Below, one piece after another: positions 22,800 through 40,092 of a stretch of 64,000 nucleotides of DNA. The translations under genes and the position numbers were made by a program. Source of the stretch: Pomacea canaliculata (taxonomy: Eukaryota; Mollusca; Gastropoda; Architaenioglossa; Ampullariidae); contig NC_037599.1 in assembly GCF_003073045.1 (NCBI RefSeq), positions 25,334,695-25,398,694 on the forward strand. Reading direction: 5' to 3'. Below the pieces are notes generated by a model. The model saw only the letters and a list, made by a program, of their open reading frames with translations. It was not told where the DNA came from and made no database searches. Positions within the stretch are counted from its first letter, which is position 1, and each line of letters opens with the position of its first letter.

Positions 22800-23300
22800 A
22801 ACACAGTAACATGTACAGTGGTGTAAGTACATACAGCACACTAGGTGATAACATGTACAGCGGTGTACACACATTAACATACAGTAACATGTACAGTGGT
22901 GTACACACAGAACACTAGGTGATAACATGTACAGCGGTGTACACTCAGTAACATAAGTAACATGCAAGGTGGTGTACACACAGAACACTATGCGATAACA
23001 TGTACAGTGGTGTACACACATTAACATACAGTAACATGTACAGTGGTGTACACACAGTAACATACAGTAACATGTACAGCGGCGTACACACAGCACCATA
23101 AGTAACATGCAAGGTGGTGTACACACAGAACACTATGCGATAACATGTACAGTGGTGTACACTCAGTAACATAAGTAACATGTACAGTGGTGTACACACA
23201 GTAACATATACAGCAGTGTACACACAGTACCATACAGTAACATTCAAGGTGTACACTGTCTCTATCACATGTACTGTGGTGTAACGGTGTAACGGTGTAA
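22800..23300. repeat. Irregular 'acatgtacagtggtgtaca' minisatellite
   Basis: About 14 copies of a core acatgtacag(t/c)ggtgtacac are separated by variable spacers (acagaacactaggtgata, acattaacatacagta and others). A spacer-core-spacer structure is visible but periods vary from about 25 to 45 bp. Confidence 0.85.
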
Positions 23301-23804
23301 CGTGTAACGTGTACTCTGTACACAAACAGAGGAACAAGAGAGAGCACGCGCGGTGTGCTGTACAGTAGGAGAGTACAGACGGAGGTGACGTACAATGCCG
23401 GAGGCAGGAGGTTCCAGACCTGAGCTTACCGTTCATGATCCCAAGGTCGACAAGCCGGCCACCACGTCTACACCAGTACAACCACCACAGCCACCACCAC
23501 AGCCACCACACACACAGCAGCCTTGGTGCGGCGCCACGCGGGAGCAGACGATCAGACGAGCTCCCACGGACAGACGATGTTGCAAGTGCGTGCAGCAGTC
23601 ACAGCAGCAGCAGCAACAGCAGCCAGCGCGTGTCGGGCAGTGACGCTCGCGGCCGCCGCACACATCAACAGCAAACACGCGGCGAGCGCTGGCCCACACC
23701 AGCAACCACGACCACAACCACAACCACTCGCTGAGCGCCCGGCGCCCGCCGTCTGCTGGTATAGCGGGGTGTCGCTAGAGGGCGCTCTGTGTAAGACCGT
23801 GCGA

Positions 23805-23935
23805 TGACGTATGCGATACGTCACGATAACTGACGAGATGTCACAATACGTCACGCTACATCACGCTACATCGAGATAACAGACGAGATGTCACAATACG
23901 TCACGCTACATCGCGATAACACGCGAGATGTCGAG
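23805..23935. repeat. Short tandem repeat on 'gagatgtcacaatacgtcac'
   Basis: Two long units, each containing acgagatgtcacaatacgtc plus acgctacatc, with partial units on both sides. Confidence 0.75.
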
Positions 23936-24109
23936 ATAGAAGAAAGATGGCGGTAGGCTGGATGCTAAGTGGAGATGACCGTCCCTCGGTGTACAACACA
24001 CGTGGTCAGTACACGTCACTCCACTGACAGCAGCACACGACACACGTGTGTAGACATAAATACTCACAGCTACGTAATGTATATGAGATGATAGTACTAG
24101 AGATGTATA

Positions 24110-24565
24110 GTATGTGCACGTCACACTACTGTATACGCACTTTCATACTGTGTAGAGCACTCTATACTGTAATGTACACTATGTGTGCTCTATATGCACT
24201 CTACACGTACTCTACACGTATACTACACCACTCTATATGTACTATGAGAGTGCACACTATGCGACACTACTCTAAACATTCTCTACACATATTCTATATT
24301 GTACTCTATATGTACCATACACTACTTTATACACATGTACTGCACTCTATATGTACTATACACTACTTTATATACTCTATATGTACTATACACTACTTTA
24401 TACACATGTACTGTACTCTATATGTACTATACACTACTTTATACACATGTACTGTACTCTATATGTACTATACCATACTACACCTACTACACTATACACT
24501 ACCTCATATGTACTGTAAGATACTCTACATTCTACAATACACTACACGCGCTATGTGATGCACTA
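24110..24565. repeat. Degenerate 'ctctatatgtactatacact' minisatellite
   Basis: Diverged units containing ctctatatgtactatacact plus actttatacacatgtactgt occur. The best-conserved units are at 24340-24470. The long open frames over this region come from the repeat. Confidence 0.8.
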
Positions 24566-24967
24566 TACCTGTACTTTACACAGAGTGCACGTGTACTAAA
24601 CGTAAGTACAGTACGTATGTACTCCACATGTACTCAGTCGGAGGCAGCAGTTATCTCCCCCAGGCACCAGGATGCCAGGATAAGCGCGGCGCTGTGGATG
24701 TCTGGCAAGATTTCTACCCACACCCTGCCCTGCACACCCCAGGTACCTGGCATCTACCCACACCCCCTCCACACGCCTCCAGTCACTACCACTCCACCAC
24801 CTCCCCCCGGTGACGCAGGCAGGCCCTGTCAGCTCTCCAACTGCCTCTGGCGGCCATATTGATTTCTCTCCTACATCTCTACCCTCCACTCACCCCGAGA
24901 CCGCCCCTACAGCAGCACAGTCTTGGTGGGTGGCCAACATACTCTACAGTAGCCAGCAGCAGCGAGA

Positions 24968-25712
24968 CAGCGGGTATCTACTAGACCGACATAGACAGCG
25001 GGTATCTACTAGACCGACATAGACAGCGGGTATCTACTAGACCGACATAGACAGCGGGTATCTACTAGACCGACACAGGACAGCGGGTATCTACTAGACC
25101 GACACAGGACAGCGGGTATCTACTAGACCGACACAGCAGCTAGACAGCGGGTATCTACTAGACCGACACAGGACAGCGGGTATCTACTAGACCGACATAG
25201 ACAGCGGGTATCTACTAGACCGACACAGGACAGCGGGTATCTACTAGACCGACACAGGACAGCGGGTATCTACTAGACCGACACAGCAGCTAGACAGCGG
25301 GTATCTACTAGACCGACACAGGACAGCGGGTATCTACTAGACCGACATAGACAGCGGGTATCTACTAGACCGACATAGACAGCGGGTATCTACTAGACCG
25401 ACATAGACAGCGGGTATCTACTAGACCGACACAAGATAGCGGGTATCTACTAGACCGACACAGGACAGCGGGTATCTACTAGACCGACACAAGATAGCGG
25501 GTATCTACTAGACCGACACAGCAGCTAGACAGCGGGTATCTACTAGACCGACATAGACAGCGGGTATCTACTAGACCGACACAGCAGGTATCTACTAGAC
25601 TGAGACAGCAGCTAGACAGCGGGTATCTACTAGACCGACACGAGACAGCAGGTATCTACTAGACCGACATAGACAGCGGGTATCTACTAGACTGAGACAT
25701 CAGCTAGACTGA
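24968..25712. repeat. 28-bp minisatellite array
   Basis: About 26 units of acagcgggtatctactagac plus cgacata or cgacacagg occur. Three spacer types (cgacatag, cgacacagg, cgacacagcagctag) alternate, so unit lengths are 27-37 bp. Repeats without unique spacers exclude a CRISPR-like array. Confidence 0.93.
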
Positions 25713-27289
25713 TAGGGTATCTACTATGGGGGAACTACTAGACTGAACCAAGCGTACAGGACCGTGACGTCACATGACACAAGTGCTTTGTAGCGCACAG
25801 GACCGTGACGTGTAGTCTTGCGACTGTGACACCGGACCACCCATTCTCGTCTCAATTTGACGTCATGGGCAGCTGTCGGCATGCGGTACAAAATAAAAGA
25901 AAAACTCAGGAAAAAGGAAGAAAGTCGATGTAAATGTCAGAGTGACGTGTTACGGGATATAATTATTGTCGGAGTGACGTCATCTATTTTTCAGGACGGT
26001 GGTCTACATGTTATAATAGACAGACTTCCTCATTGGAAGACTGCTCTCGCCATCTTGCAATGACGCATGCGCACGAGCAGTTCCTCACGAGTCATATCGG
26101 GTCTGAGGTAGTCACGTGATGCTGTCTCCAGGAAACCTGAGCAATGCAGAGAGTTCACTCCCCTGCTGGTCACGCACAGGACATTACAGGGTTCCTACAG
26201 GTCGTGGCGGTGGTGGCGGTGGTGGTGGGTTGGAGGGGGGGGGGCAGGGGCAGGTGGGAGGTGGTGTAGACGGTGTTGGAGGACTTGTGAGCAGACGACA
26301 AAGCGACACGGTGTTTGTTGTCACGCAACAACATCTCAGTGGGGAGTAAACAACAGCCACACGCACTAAACAACAACAATGTCCGGTATGTAGCCCGGTC
26401 TACTCGATGGCAGCAGAGTTGATGTGGAAAGATGCCGTGACCTCCCAGGTCACAGGTCACGTGACAGGAGGGAGAGACGACAAGCGATGAGTATCACGAA
26501 GTATTGTCGCCGCCCACAGACTCCACAGGAATGTTGTCCTCCATCACGACCAGACACCACAGGCGCCCACAGCCTCCACCACCGCCAGATCCGTCAACAT
26601 CGTGAAATGGCCGCCAGCCTCGCTGTTCACATTATGCAGCTGACCTGTGACCTTTAATGTGAAATATACAGAACTGTGACCTTTACCTTACAGCTGACCT
26701 GTGACCCTCCTATAACATTACACAACTGAACTGTGACCATCCCTGTGGCTGTGTGTGTGACAGAGATTGGCTGGAGTACAAGCTGACTGTCCTACAAGTG
26801 TTACACCAGCCACCCACTGTAAAGGTCATCCATCAGACCATCATGGCGATGTTTACGCACGCGCTGTTGCCGTCACGTTGCCATCACGTTGCCGAGGGCC
26901 TATTTTCCTCTCGTCACGACATTTCAATTTCTCGACATTTCACCGTCACGTGACACCTGAGCCGGAAACACAGGCCTTATCAAAGGTCAAGGACATGACG
27001 TACGTCAACTGCCATGAGAACCTGGGCGGCCTGTGACGTTTCCGCCTGCTGCATGAATGGGGAAGTAACCCACACACAGCGTAGAGGACCTGGTCAGTGA
27101 CATGACAGATGTCGCTAGTGCACGTCACAGTAGTACAGGGAGAAGAGGTTGACCTTCATTAACCTCCAGAGCATTGATGGTGGCGCCACTAGGTCACGTC
27201 TCTTCTCACTGCTGACCGCATTATCTCTGTCACGACTCTCCTGGTTGCTGACACCGGTGTTCTTACATCAATGGCGCCATGACACACAA

Positions 27290-27425
27290 TCTGACAGTGA
27301 CATGTCAGTCCACCCATGACGCACAATCTGACAGTGACATGTCAGTCCACCCATGACACACAATCTCACAGTGACATGTCAGTCCACTCCTAATCCACAA
27401 TCTGACAGTGACATACCTGTCCACC
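27290..27425. repeat. 37-bp tandem repeat, 4 copies
   Basis: Units contain cacaatctgacagtgacatg plus tcagtccacccatgacg. Confidence 0.85.
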
Positions 27426-27734
27426 ATTTGACGCACAACGTCAAGCACCCACAGGTGACGTTTCGCCGACAGGGTAGTCAAGTCCGCCATGCTTACCACA
27501 ATAGTGTACGTTACGTTGTGCTGTGTTCGTGCACGTGTACAGGTGTCACTAACGGTTACAGACACCTGCCACTGACAGCAGCAGGTAGACAAACTCACCA
27601 ACAATGCCAGCAAGCGGTCGGCTGAGCTTCTGTCTTCATGGAACGTTACACACCCTGACATGTCTTCTGACCACGACACGCGGCCGACCGCACAAACCTG
27701 CAAGACACCAATGAACTGTCAATACACGACACAT

Positions 27735-27990
27735 CCACAAGGTGTGACGCACACAACACTGTCAGCCACTGACCCTGGCAATAGCTGACACTCACCTGAT
27801 GTGACGCACACAACACTGTCAGCCACTGACCCTGGCAATAGCTGACACTCACCTGATGTGACGCACACAACACTGTCAGCCACTGACCCTAGCAATAGCT
27901 GACACTCACCTGATGTGACGCACACAACACTGTCAGCCACTGACCCTGGCAATAGCTGACACTCACCTGATGTGACGAACACAACACCGC
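27735..27990. repeat. 57-bp minisatellite
   Basis: About 4.5 units of 57 bp start ctgatgtgacgcacacaaca and contain gccactgaccctggcaatag. The period is 19 codons, so an antisense frame is open throughout. Confidence 0.9.
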
Positions 27991-28496
27991 TCAGGTACAA
28001 AGCTTGCAGGTAGCTAACAACGACACATCGTGATGCACAACACTTAGCACTTAGCATAGATGGCTACAACCAACAAGTGACAGAGTGGTAGAAACACGTC
28101 ACAGAACAAGACAGCTGTAGCATTATTTAATACGTCACCACGCGACCCTCCCAGGGCAGCCAGGGGCAACACAGCACCTCCTCACCTCCACCAAGCGTCG
28201 TGTGGGCTGCTGGCGGCGAAGTGGGGGGAGAGACGAGGATGGAGAGTGTGCGTGGGGGGGGGGGTGTGGTGAGATGGAAGGTGTGTGGGGGCGGGGAGAG
28301 AGGGAGTAGCCGATATGACACTGACAAGACAGGTCACAGGTCACACGCAGCATCCCAGTCGACTTTCGCTCTTTGGTTCCTTCCCCCAGCCCCGCACTGC
28401 CACCCTAGCTGGCGGCAAATAAAGCTGATGTCACGTCACCACCTGCGCTACGTCACGTCACGTAATATCGCCACTGACGGACAGCAACTAGTCTGT

Positions 28497-28812
28497 AACA
28501 TTTCACCGACTGCTACATCTACTTCACACAAACTATGTAACATTTCACCGACTGCTACATCTACTTCACACAAACTATGTAACATTTCACCGACTGCTAC
28601 ATCTACTTCACACAAACTATGTAACATTTCACCGACTGCTACATCTACTTCACACCAACTATGTAACATTTCACCGACTGCTACATCTACTTCACACCAA
28701 CTATGTAACATTTCACCGACTGCTACATCTACTTCACACCAACTATGTAACATTTCACCGACTGCTACATCTACTTCACACCAACTATGTAACATTTCAC
28801 CGACTGCTCACT
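28497..28812. repeat. 42-bp minisatellite
   Basis: About 7.5 units of 42 bp contain aactatgtaacatttcaccg plus actgctacatctacttcaca. The first three units end 'cacaca' and the later ones 'cacacc'. The period is 14 codons, so both strands have long artefactual frames. Confidence 0.93.
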
Positions 28813-28964
28813 TTACATGAGTCCGACTAAAGCTACAATCACACCGACAGCTCTTGATATTACACTGACTACTACATCCACGTGACACCGACTACTTCTA
28901 CACGTTAAGTGATGCGCGGTCGGCGAAACACTACTCACTCAATAAAGCACGAGAAACTGAGTTC

Positions 28965-29045
28965 TCTACACACGCACGAACACGCACACGAACACACACA
29001 CGCACACGAACACGCACACGAACACGCACACGAACACACACCACT
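28965..29045. repeat. (ACACGCACACGA)-type microsatellite
   Basis: Short 12-14-bp units of acacgaacacgcac repeated about six times. Confidence 0.8.
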
Positions 29046-29614
29046 AAACTCAAGAGAGATTTGACACATATTTTTGACACTATGACACATACTGAGTGAC
29101 GCCACACGCTGAAATCAACTGCCACAAGACGTTACCACGTGAGCTGACCCCTGACCCTGACACCCAGTAAAGCTACAGACGACTGACCTCTGGCCTCGCC
29201 TTCAGCCGGGTGCTTGCACGTTGGCTGGCCTGGCTACCCGGACGCTCGTGGTGCCTGCTGCTGTAGTCGGGTGGAGAAGATGTCTTGTAGATGCTGGCGG
29301 CAGGTGGCGCTGCTGGCATCGCGCGCGTTTAAATTTGAAGCGTGCAGCGCGTGAGAGGGGTTTGGGGGTATGGGGGGGTGCACAAGACTGACATCCCTGT
29401 ACCCCCTGCCTGCCTCCTCCCTCTGGAATGTTTTCGCCTTCTTCAAGCTGATCCCCCGCCTCACGGCCCCGCTGTTCCCGCCATACGCCAACCGTCGGCA
29501 CGGAGGGTTCACCGTCAGGGTGTAGCTATGTAGGGCCTGCGATACGTGGCCTGGGTAATGTATCGATATTCTCTACAGTCTACACGGTGAGATCGTATGC
29601 TTCTACTTTACACA

Positions 29615-29775
29615 ACACCTCTATCTCTCTCACACACATACACACAGACACACAGACACACTCACACACAGACACACTCATACACTCACAGACACACACG
29701 TACACACACAGACACACAGACACTCAACCACTCACAGACACAAACGTACACACACACAAGCATATTCATACCCAC
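29615..29775. repeat. CA-rich simple repeat
   Basis: Imperfect acacacagacacac units, with ctcacagaca inserts. Confidence 0.8.
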
Positions 29776-30785
29776 TGACACGTGTCTATAAATAACAGCT
29801 GTAGTAATGCCGTGTTTAGAGGTCTGTTTGTGTAAACAATGTCTGTCACAACACGACTTTCTGTGAAGATGCGCGTGGTTGATGACGTCAGTCTAACGTG
29901 CAGCTGCTCCTGTGACGACTACTCAACTCTTGTCACGTGTCCATGGCGCTGCTCTGTCAGTCACACACCGGTTATCGCTCCTGACGTGTGCTGCAGGGTG
30001 CCTGAGGTCAGAGGTCGCTTGCATTCCTTGATGTTTGATGCTTTGACACTTCGAGCGGGAGGTCATGTCATGATGAGAATAAATAACTTTCTTATACCGG
30101 AAGTGATCGGTTGAGTGAGTGGGAGGTCATTTCACGATGAGAAACTGATTCGTCGGCCTGAGTGCGGGGTCGGGGTGATGGCGTACTGTAGACCCCCATC
30201 TTCCCCCATGGTTAATGTGTGCTCCATCCTGCTACTCTCCCCCCAACTACCCAAGGCGCGTGCGCAATGTGGAAAGTGAGGCGCGAGTTTGCGTAGTGAC
30301 GAGATCTCGCGAGACGCCGTCAGTGGTAGACCCACACCTCACTCGCTCCTGGGGCCCACGATGGTTGTGCCAGTCCCTGCTGGACGTTTCCGCCATCGCT
30401 GCGTCAGTCATCTGCACTGCTGGCAGCCACAGATGTGTGAAATGGCAGACATTGTTTATGACTCCCTCACACCTCCCTCACACCTCCCTCACACACCTCC
30501 CTCACACACACACACCTCCCTCACACACACCTCCCCAACACTAGGCACAACGGGAGGAAGAACAGAATCAACAGGAGAAGGCGAGATAACTCCTACATCC
30601 AGTTCAAGCGTTTAGCTACAACAGCTTCGTCCAAGGGAGATTATTCTTAGGCCGCCAAGTCAAAAGCAAGAGTTGTCTCGACAGCCTTGTCCAGCAACAA
30701 CAGCAGCGACAGGTACGTCAAGTGGCTGCACGTGCGACACGTCATCTCATCCGCCACCTGATTGCGTCTGTGTACGTCGTCAGCT

Positions 30786-31002
30786 CTTCATCACACATTT
30801 CATCACACACTTCATTACACACTTAATCACACATTTCATCACACATTTCATCACACAGTTCATCACACACTTCATCACGCACTTCATCACACACTTCATC
30901 ACACACTTCATCACGCACTTCATCACACAGTTCATCACACATTTCATCACACAGTTCATCACACTTCATCACACACTTCATCGCACACTTCATCACACAG
31001 AG
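30786..31002. repeat. 11-bp minisatellite (ttcatcacaca)
   Basis: About 19 units of 11 bp with variants at one or two positions (cacac, cgcac, cattt, cagtt). All frames are open over the array on both strands. Confidence 0.93.
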
Positions 31003-31664
31003 CATCTTATTGTTAATTATCACTAATTATTATTCATGCCTTTAGCCTCTCTGCACTCTACCCACCTTTGTGATGAGGCGAAGGAAACAGGTGTTTGACT
31101 GAAGACATGAAGATGAACATTTGACTCACTAGACGCACACACTGGGAGAGAAAGAACTTGGTAGTCAGTGTACAGCACGTGACACATATACAGCACGTGA
31201 CACATATACAGCGTGACACCTGCCTGGTCACGCTACAGTCTACAGTCTACACAGTTCTCACTCCTTGACTCATCCCCGCAAGTCCATCGTGCATACACCT
31301 GCTGCTGCTGCCTACAGGATGTAGTCCTGTCAGTGTGGAGGTGGTGCGGCAGCCCCTTCTCAGCAGAGCGTGACGGGATGACTGGGCAAAGTCGTCAACA
31401 TCTCAACTGCTGTCGTCCCTTCTTCAGTCACTTGTTTTAGTGCTTGTCAAAGTATTTGGGCCGGTGGACCACTTGACTCAAGTAAGAAGTACTTCTGACA
31501 GTAATGAGTTGACAACACTTCGTAAAGTACACGTCACATAACACATAACGACGTGCACTGCGTGACTAGGGTCGCGGATGACGCGGTTACATCACGCAAT
31601 GCTCGCGCTGTGACGTCAAGACTCAGTGAGTCAGCCAGCGTGTCATGTCAACGGGCAGCTGGAC

Positions 31665-31810
31665 ATGGAGACAGTTAACACTGGCGTGACATCACCACTG
31701 GACTCATTAGTGTCTGTGACAGATGATGACTGTCAGCCACAGACCACGTGACATGGAAACAATAACACTGGCGTGACATCAACACTGCACTCATTAGTGT
31801 CTGTGACATG
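31665..31810. repeat. Two-copy tandem duplication
   Basis: The phrase 'acactggcgtgacatca' plus 'actcattagtgtctgtgaca' occurs twice about 90 bp apart, each preceded by a 'catgga(g/a)ac' phrase. Confidence 0.75.
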
Positions 31811-32474
31811 TGACGTACAAGTTGTAGTCCTGTTTTATGAATGAATAACTAATGAAATGCGACAGACAGGTATTCACGCGTTCAGCTTTGGTGTGACTCG
31901 ATTACGTTATTGTTTTACTGATGACATTGTGTTGGTGTCACATGGTGCTGGTGTGTCAGTGCTGGTGTGTCACACGGTGCTAGTGTGTCACACGGTGCTG
32001 GTGTGTCAGTGCTGGTGTGTCTGCAAACTCACTTTCGTGTCTTGTGTCAAGTTGCCAAACCTCAGACCTTGTGGGTGATGTAGATGGTAGATAAACGTCA
32101 CCTTGTTTGTAGAACTGCTGGCTTATTGCTGGACGAGAAAAAGGTTTTATGATGGCAGACACTGAAGACTAAGATGTACACATACGTGGGTGTGACTGTG
32201 TTCACTCCTTGTGTCTACTCACTCTTGAACACCTGGCCTTAAGTTTGGTGTTCATAGCGTGTTTCTCTCTTGTCTTTGTGCTTGTACTTTCAATTAGTCA
32301 AGTTATTTGGTAGATCTTGTACAGCTGTAAATGTCACTACCTGGTGTTGATGACAGTCCAGTTGTACACTATACACATTACGTGTCTACATGTATCGCAT
32401 ACCTTTGATGCTTTTGTCGTGCTCTCCCTTCAGACGGGCCGATGGCTATTCAATAAAGTGATTGTCATTCTCAT

Positions 32475-33095
32475 TCGCTTCACTGACACACGACACAGAT
32501 CACTGACACATGGCACAGTTCACTGACACACGACACAGCTCACTGACACATGACAAAGTTCACTGAAACACGGCACAGTTCACTGACACACGACACAGCT
32601 CACCGACACAGTTCACTGAAACATGGCACAGTTCACTGACACACGACACAGCTCACTGACACATGACAAAGTTCACTGAAACACGGCACAGTTCACTGAC
32701 ACACGACACAGCTCACCGACACAGTTCACTGAAACATGGCACAGTTCACTGACACAAGACGCAGCTCACCGACACAGCTCACTGACACACGACACAGCTC
32801 ACTGACGCACCTCACCGACACAGTTCACTGACACACGACACAACTCACTGACACACGACACAGCTCACTGACACAAGACGCAGCTCACTGACACACGGCA
32901 CAGTTCACTGACACACGACACAGCTCACCGACACACGACACAGTTCACTGACACAAGACGCAGCTCACCGACACAGCTCACTGACACACGACACAGCTCA
33001 CTGACACACCTCACCGACACAGTTCACTGACACAAGACACAGCTCACTGACACACGACACAGTTCACTGACACAAGACGCAGCTCACCGGTACAT
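32475..33095. repeat. Complex 21-22-bp minisatellite
   Basis: About 28 units of cactgacacacgacacagct or a variant occur, with second-order periodicity: a block of four variants spanning about 110 bp repeats at 32540 and 32640. Confidence 0.9.
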
Positions 33096-33999
33096 GGCAC
33101 TGACAGAGTGCCAGACTTTATTGTTTCACGGCTGAGAATACGACCAGAGGTCAGCAAAGTGAGACAGAGACATGAGATTATTATTGACATCACAGCAAGC
33201 AATATCTCACTACCACCACCGCAACCACCACAACCACCACAACCACCACCACCTCCGCTCAGTGTAGTCAACATGTCACATTCATTGACCTACGGACATT
33301 GTCAGCACGGCAAAGCTACAAACAAACAAGGTAAACATGTAAACAAGTACCGCCCCCGCCTCTTACAAACAACAGGAGTTGAAGACAACATCATCGACCT
33401 CACAGCGACTGCACGTGACTCCGCCCTCTGCTCTGTGAACCCTGACATGACCGACACAGACAGTAGAGTGAGTAGAGTGTTGTTGACACCGTGTGACGAC
33501 ACCAGTCGTCCCTGCAGACACTGTCACACTGTCACACTGTCACCTGTAGAGCAACGTGTGTACTAAAGATGGCGGCTACCATTGAAGTGTTTGTAACAAG
33601 CTAACTACAACTGTCACACACTCACTGACAATACAGAGACGCCGAGAGACAGGTGTGACAGCGCCATCTGTCACACACTCAATGCAGTCACGGAAAGTGA
33701 TGACAGAAATGAGACGAAATGACAAAGATGGCGACATGAACCCACGTTAACCCTGACATACATGACACTAGCAGCATCTATGGACATGAGGCGGGGGGAG
33801 CGACTGCAGTCCTGTGGTGACATTTCCATGTTCCAACACCTGGCCTCCAGGTAACGTGTCAACAGTTAAAGCGTCAAAAAGAAGAAAACCCACACCCGCC
33901 ATGGAGTCGACAATCCAGACCCTCCACCCCCATCATCCAGATAAGTGTCGGTTACAACGCGAGTGACGAGGTGACGATCACCTGGCTCTTCCTGTGATT

Positions 34000-34066
34000 G
34001 TTTGTACACCTGCAGTCTGTGCTTGTTTGTACACCTGCAGTCTGTGCTTGTTTGCACACCTGCAGC
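34000..34066. repeat. 25-bp tandem repeat, 3 copies
   Basis: Three copies of gtttgtacacctgcagtctg plus tgctt occur, the last with a base change. Confidence 0.8.
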
Positions 34067-34613
34067 AGTCAACAACCGCCACACAGTCAACACTCACCTC
34101 AGCAACACTCAGCAGTTTCTAACAACATCAGACGAGGCGACAACCGATGTCTTTGTGATCGATGTCATCGTCAAGATGGCGACAGCTGAGACCCTGTGAA
34201 GCTCTCGTCAAAGTGCGGCTGTGCTCATAGGTGGGGGCAGGGGGGAGAGGCAGAGAGACAGAGAGACAGAGACACAAAGCCACTTGATCACGTGATGCAG
34301 GTGTCGGCGCCCAGGGATTAAAATTCTCAGGATGCTAAGAGCTAACAACAAGTTCACCAATGTCCGGGTAGCGAGATGATACATCACACGTCTACCCCAC
34401 ACCCCAGGCCCCCAGTGACGTAGTCAGTGTCACGTGGCAGGGTGACGCTGGAGCAAGGGAAGTAACTCAAATGAGATCAAAGCTGCGGCAGCACAGTTGT
34501 CTACCTTTGCTGTCGCCGTCACTAGCCAAACACCCGACTGTTTCCATGGCAACTGTTGCGATGCTGCTACCCATACCACAGCCCACTGGCTGTTTGTGGC
34601 GGTGTGCACCTGT

Positions 34614-39009
<4,396 letters not shown>

Positions 39010-39835
39010 CGTCCGCTACTTGTCCAGGCGCAGGTGTGGCGATGGCTGGAGGCCTCCTGTGTGTACAGTGTACAGTGTACAGTGTGTACTGTGTGTACAG
39101 GTGTCAAGCAACTGGTCAGCTGACTGGCTACGTCAATAACACGTTCAATATGTGTACTTCAACTTGGTATAACTACATTTATTATCCTGCATGTTGACAG
39201 CAGCAGCAGCATCAACAACAACAACAACAACAAACACTCAGACAAAACATTGTCGTCCTAAAGCATGAGGACAAGTCTGTCTCAGGGTCTTGACATGTTT
39301 GTGTATTCTCTAGTTGGTTGTTGGTGTTCTTTGAGAGTCTGTCTACGGACAGAAATATGTGTGTGTGATCTGTACATAATTTGTGTACACTGTGTGATCC
39401 GTACATGTGTACAATGTGTGATCTGTACATGATGTGTACACTTTGTACACTTGCTCTGCTTCCCTCCGTATCCTTGGTTACAGTGCATCGCTCCTGGGTG
39501 CGCAGTGAGGGTGACATATTTGTGACATCTGTGACATCAGACGGTGGGTACCGCATGTAAACAAAGTTGTGACATCTCACTGAACGTCGTGCAAGGAGGT
39601 CAACCCTCCCGTTATCTCACTGGCAGCAGCGTACCCGGCTTGTCCGCTTACTGGGTGGCGGCGGGTGGCGCTGGGTGCAGTAATCTGTCACTTATTTCTC
39701 GCTTTTTTTGTCAGATAACTGTAACTGCAGGCTTCTCTCCTTGACACAAGATAACTGTTCGATAACGTTTGACTCCTTTTTAAAAAAGCTGACGTGTCCT
39801 GTCTACACTCACTCTTTCTGTGGCGGCACTGAGCT

Positions 39836-40092
39836 GTGTACGTGTGTACGTGTGTACTTGTGTACGTGTGTACTTGTGTATGTTTGTACTTGTGTACATG
39901 TGTACGTGTGTACTTGTGTATGTGTGTACTTGTATACGTGTGTACTTGTGTACGTGTGTACTTGTGTATGTGTGTACTTGTATACGTGTGTACTTATGTA
40001 CGTGTGTACTTGTGTACGTGTGTACTTATGTACTTGTGTATGTGTGTACTTGTGTATGTGTACGTGTGTACGTGTGTACTTGTGTACGTGTT
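39836..40092. repeat. 'tgtgtacttgtgtacg' microsatellite
   Basis: About 20 units of 12-13 bp (tgtgtacgtgtgtacttg). Frames on both strands are open because of the repeat. Confidence 0.92.

Larger units (their letters stand above)
14687..34613. other. 20-kb minisatellite-rich gene desert
   Basis: No gene with recognisable protein similarity was found in this stretch. It is filled with tandem arrays (listed separately), (CA)n tracts, one complete SINE and a tRNA-like SINE head. The spaces between arrays (for example 15900-17330, 18560-19600, 20120-21830, 25740-27280, 29050-30470, 31000-32470 and 33100-34600) are rich in gtcac/gtgac phrases and hold only short unsupported open frames. A few exon-like fragments are noted in the findings. 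Confidence 0.5.

Noticed and set aside
22281-23511. Several long minus-strand ORFs (124-188 residues) rich in Cys/Tyr/Thr
   Set aside because: They are produced by the 122-bp higher-order repeat and the acatgtacag array, with no domain or splice context.
23395-23740. Gln/Pro/His-rich ORFs around a CAG/CCA-rich, CpG-rich segment
   Set aside because: Different frames and both strands give equally long, low-complexity frames. They are caused by the triplet-like repeats.
24046-24862. Long plus-strand ORFs of 170 and 187 residues
   Set aside because: They cover the degenerate ctctatatgtac repeat. The composition is a translation of the repeat and no family is matched.
24968-25712. Regular repeats suggesting a CRISPR-like array
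   Set aside because: The spacers are not unique, being three recurring types, and the context is eukaryotic. The 23-, 31- and 51-bp arrays likewise have no spacers.
28200-28820. 206-residue plus-strand ORF
   Set aside because: Most of it is the 42-bp minisatellite read in phase (42 = 14 codons).
33108-33566. 152-residue plus-strand ORF with a Pro/Gln stretch
   Set aside because: The PPQPPQ run comes from a ccacaacca microsatellite. The rest shows no domain, and no splice or polyadenylation context supports it.
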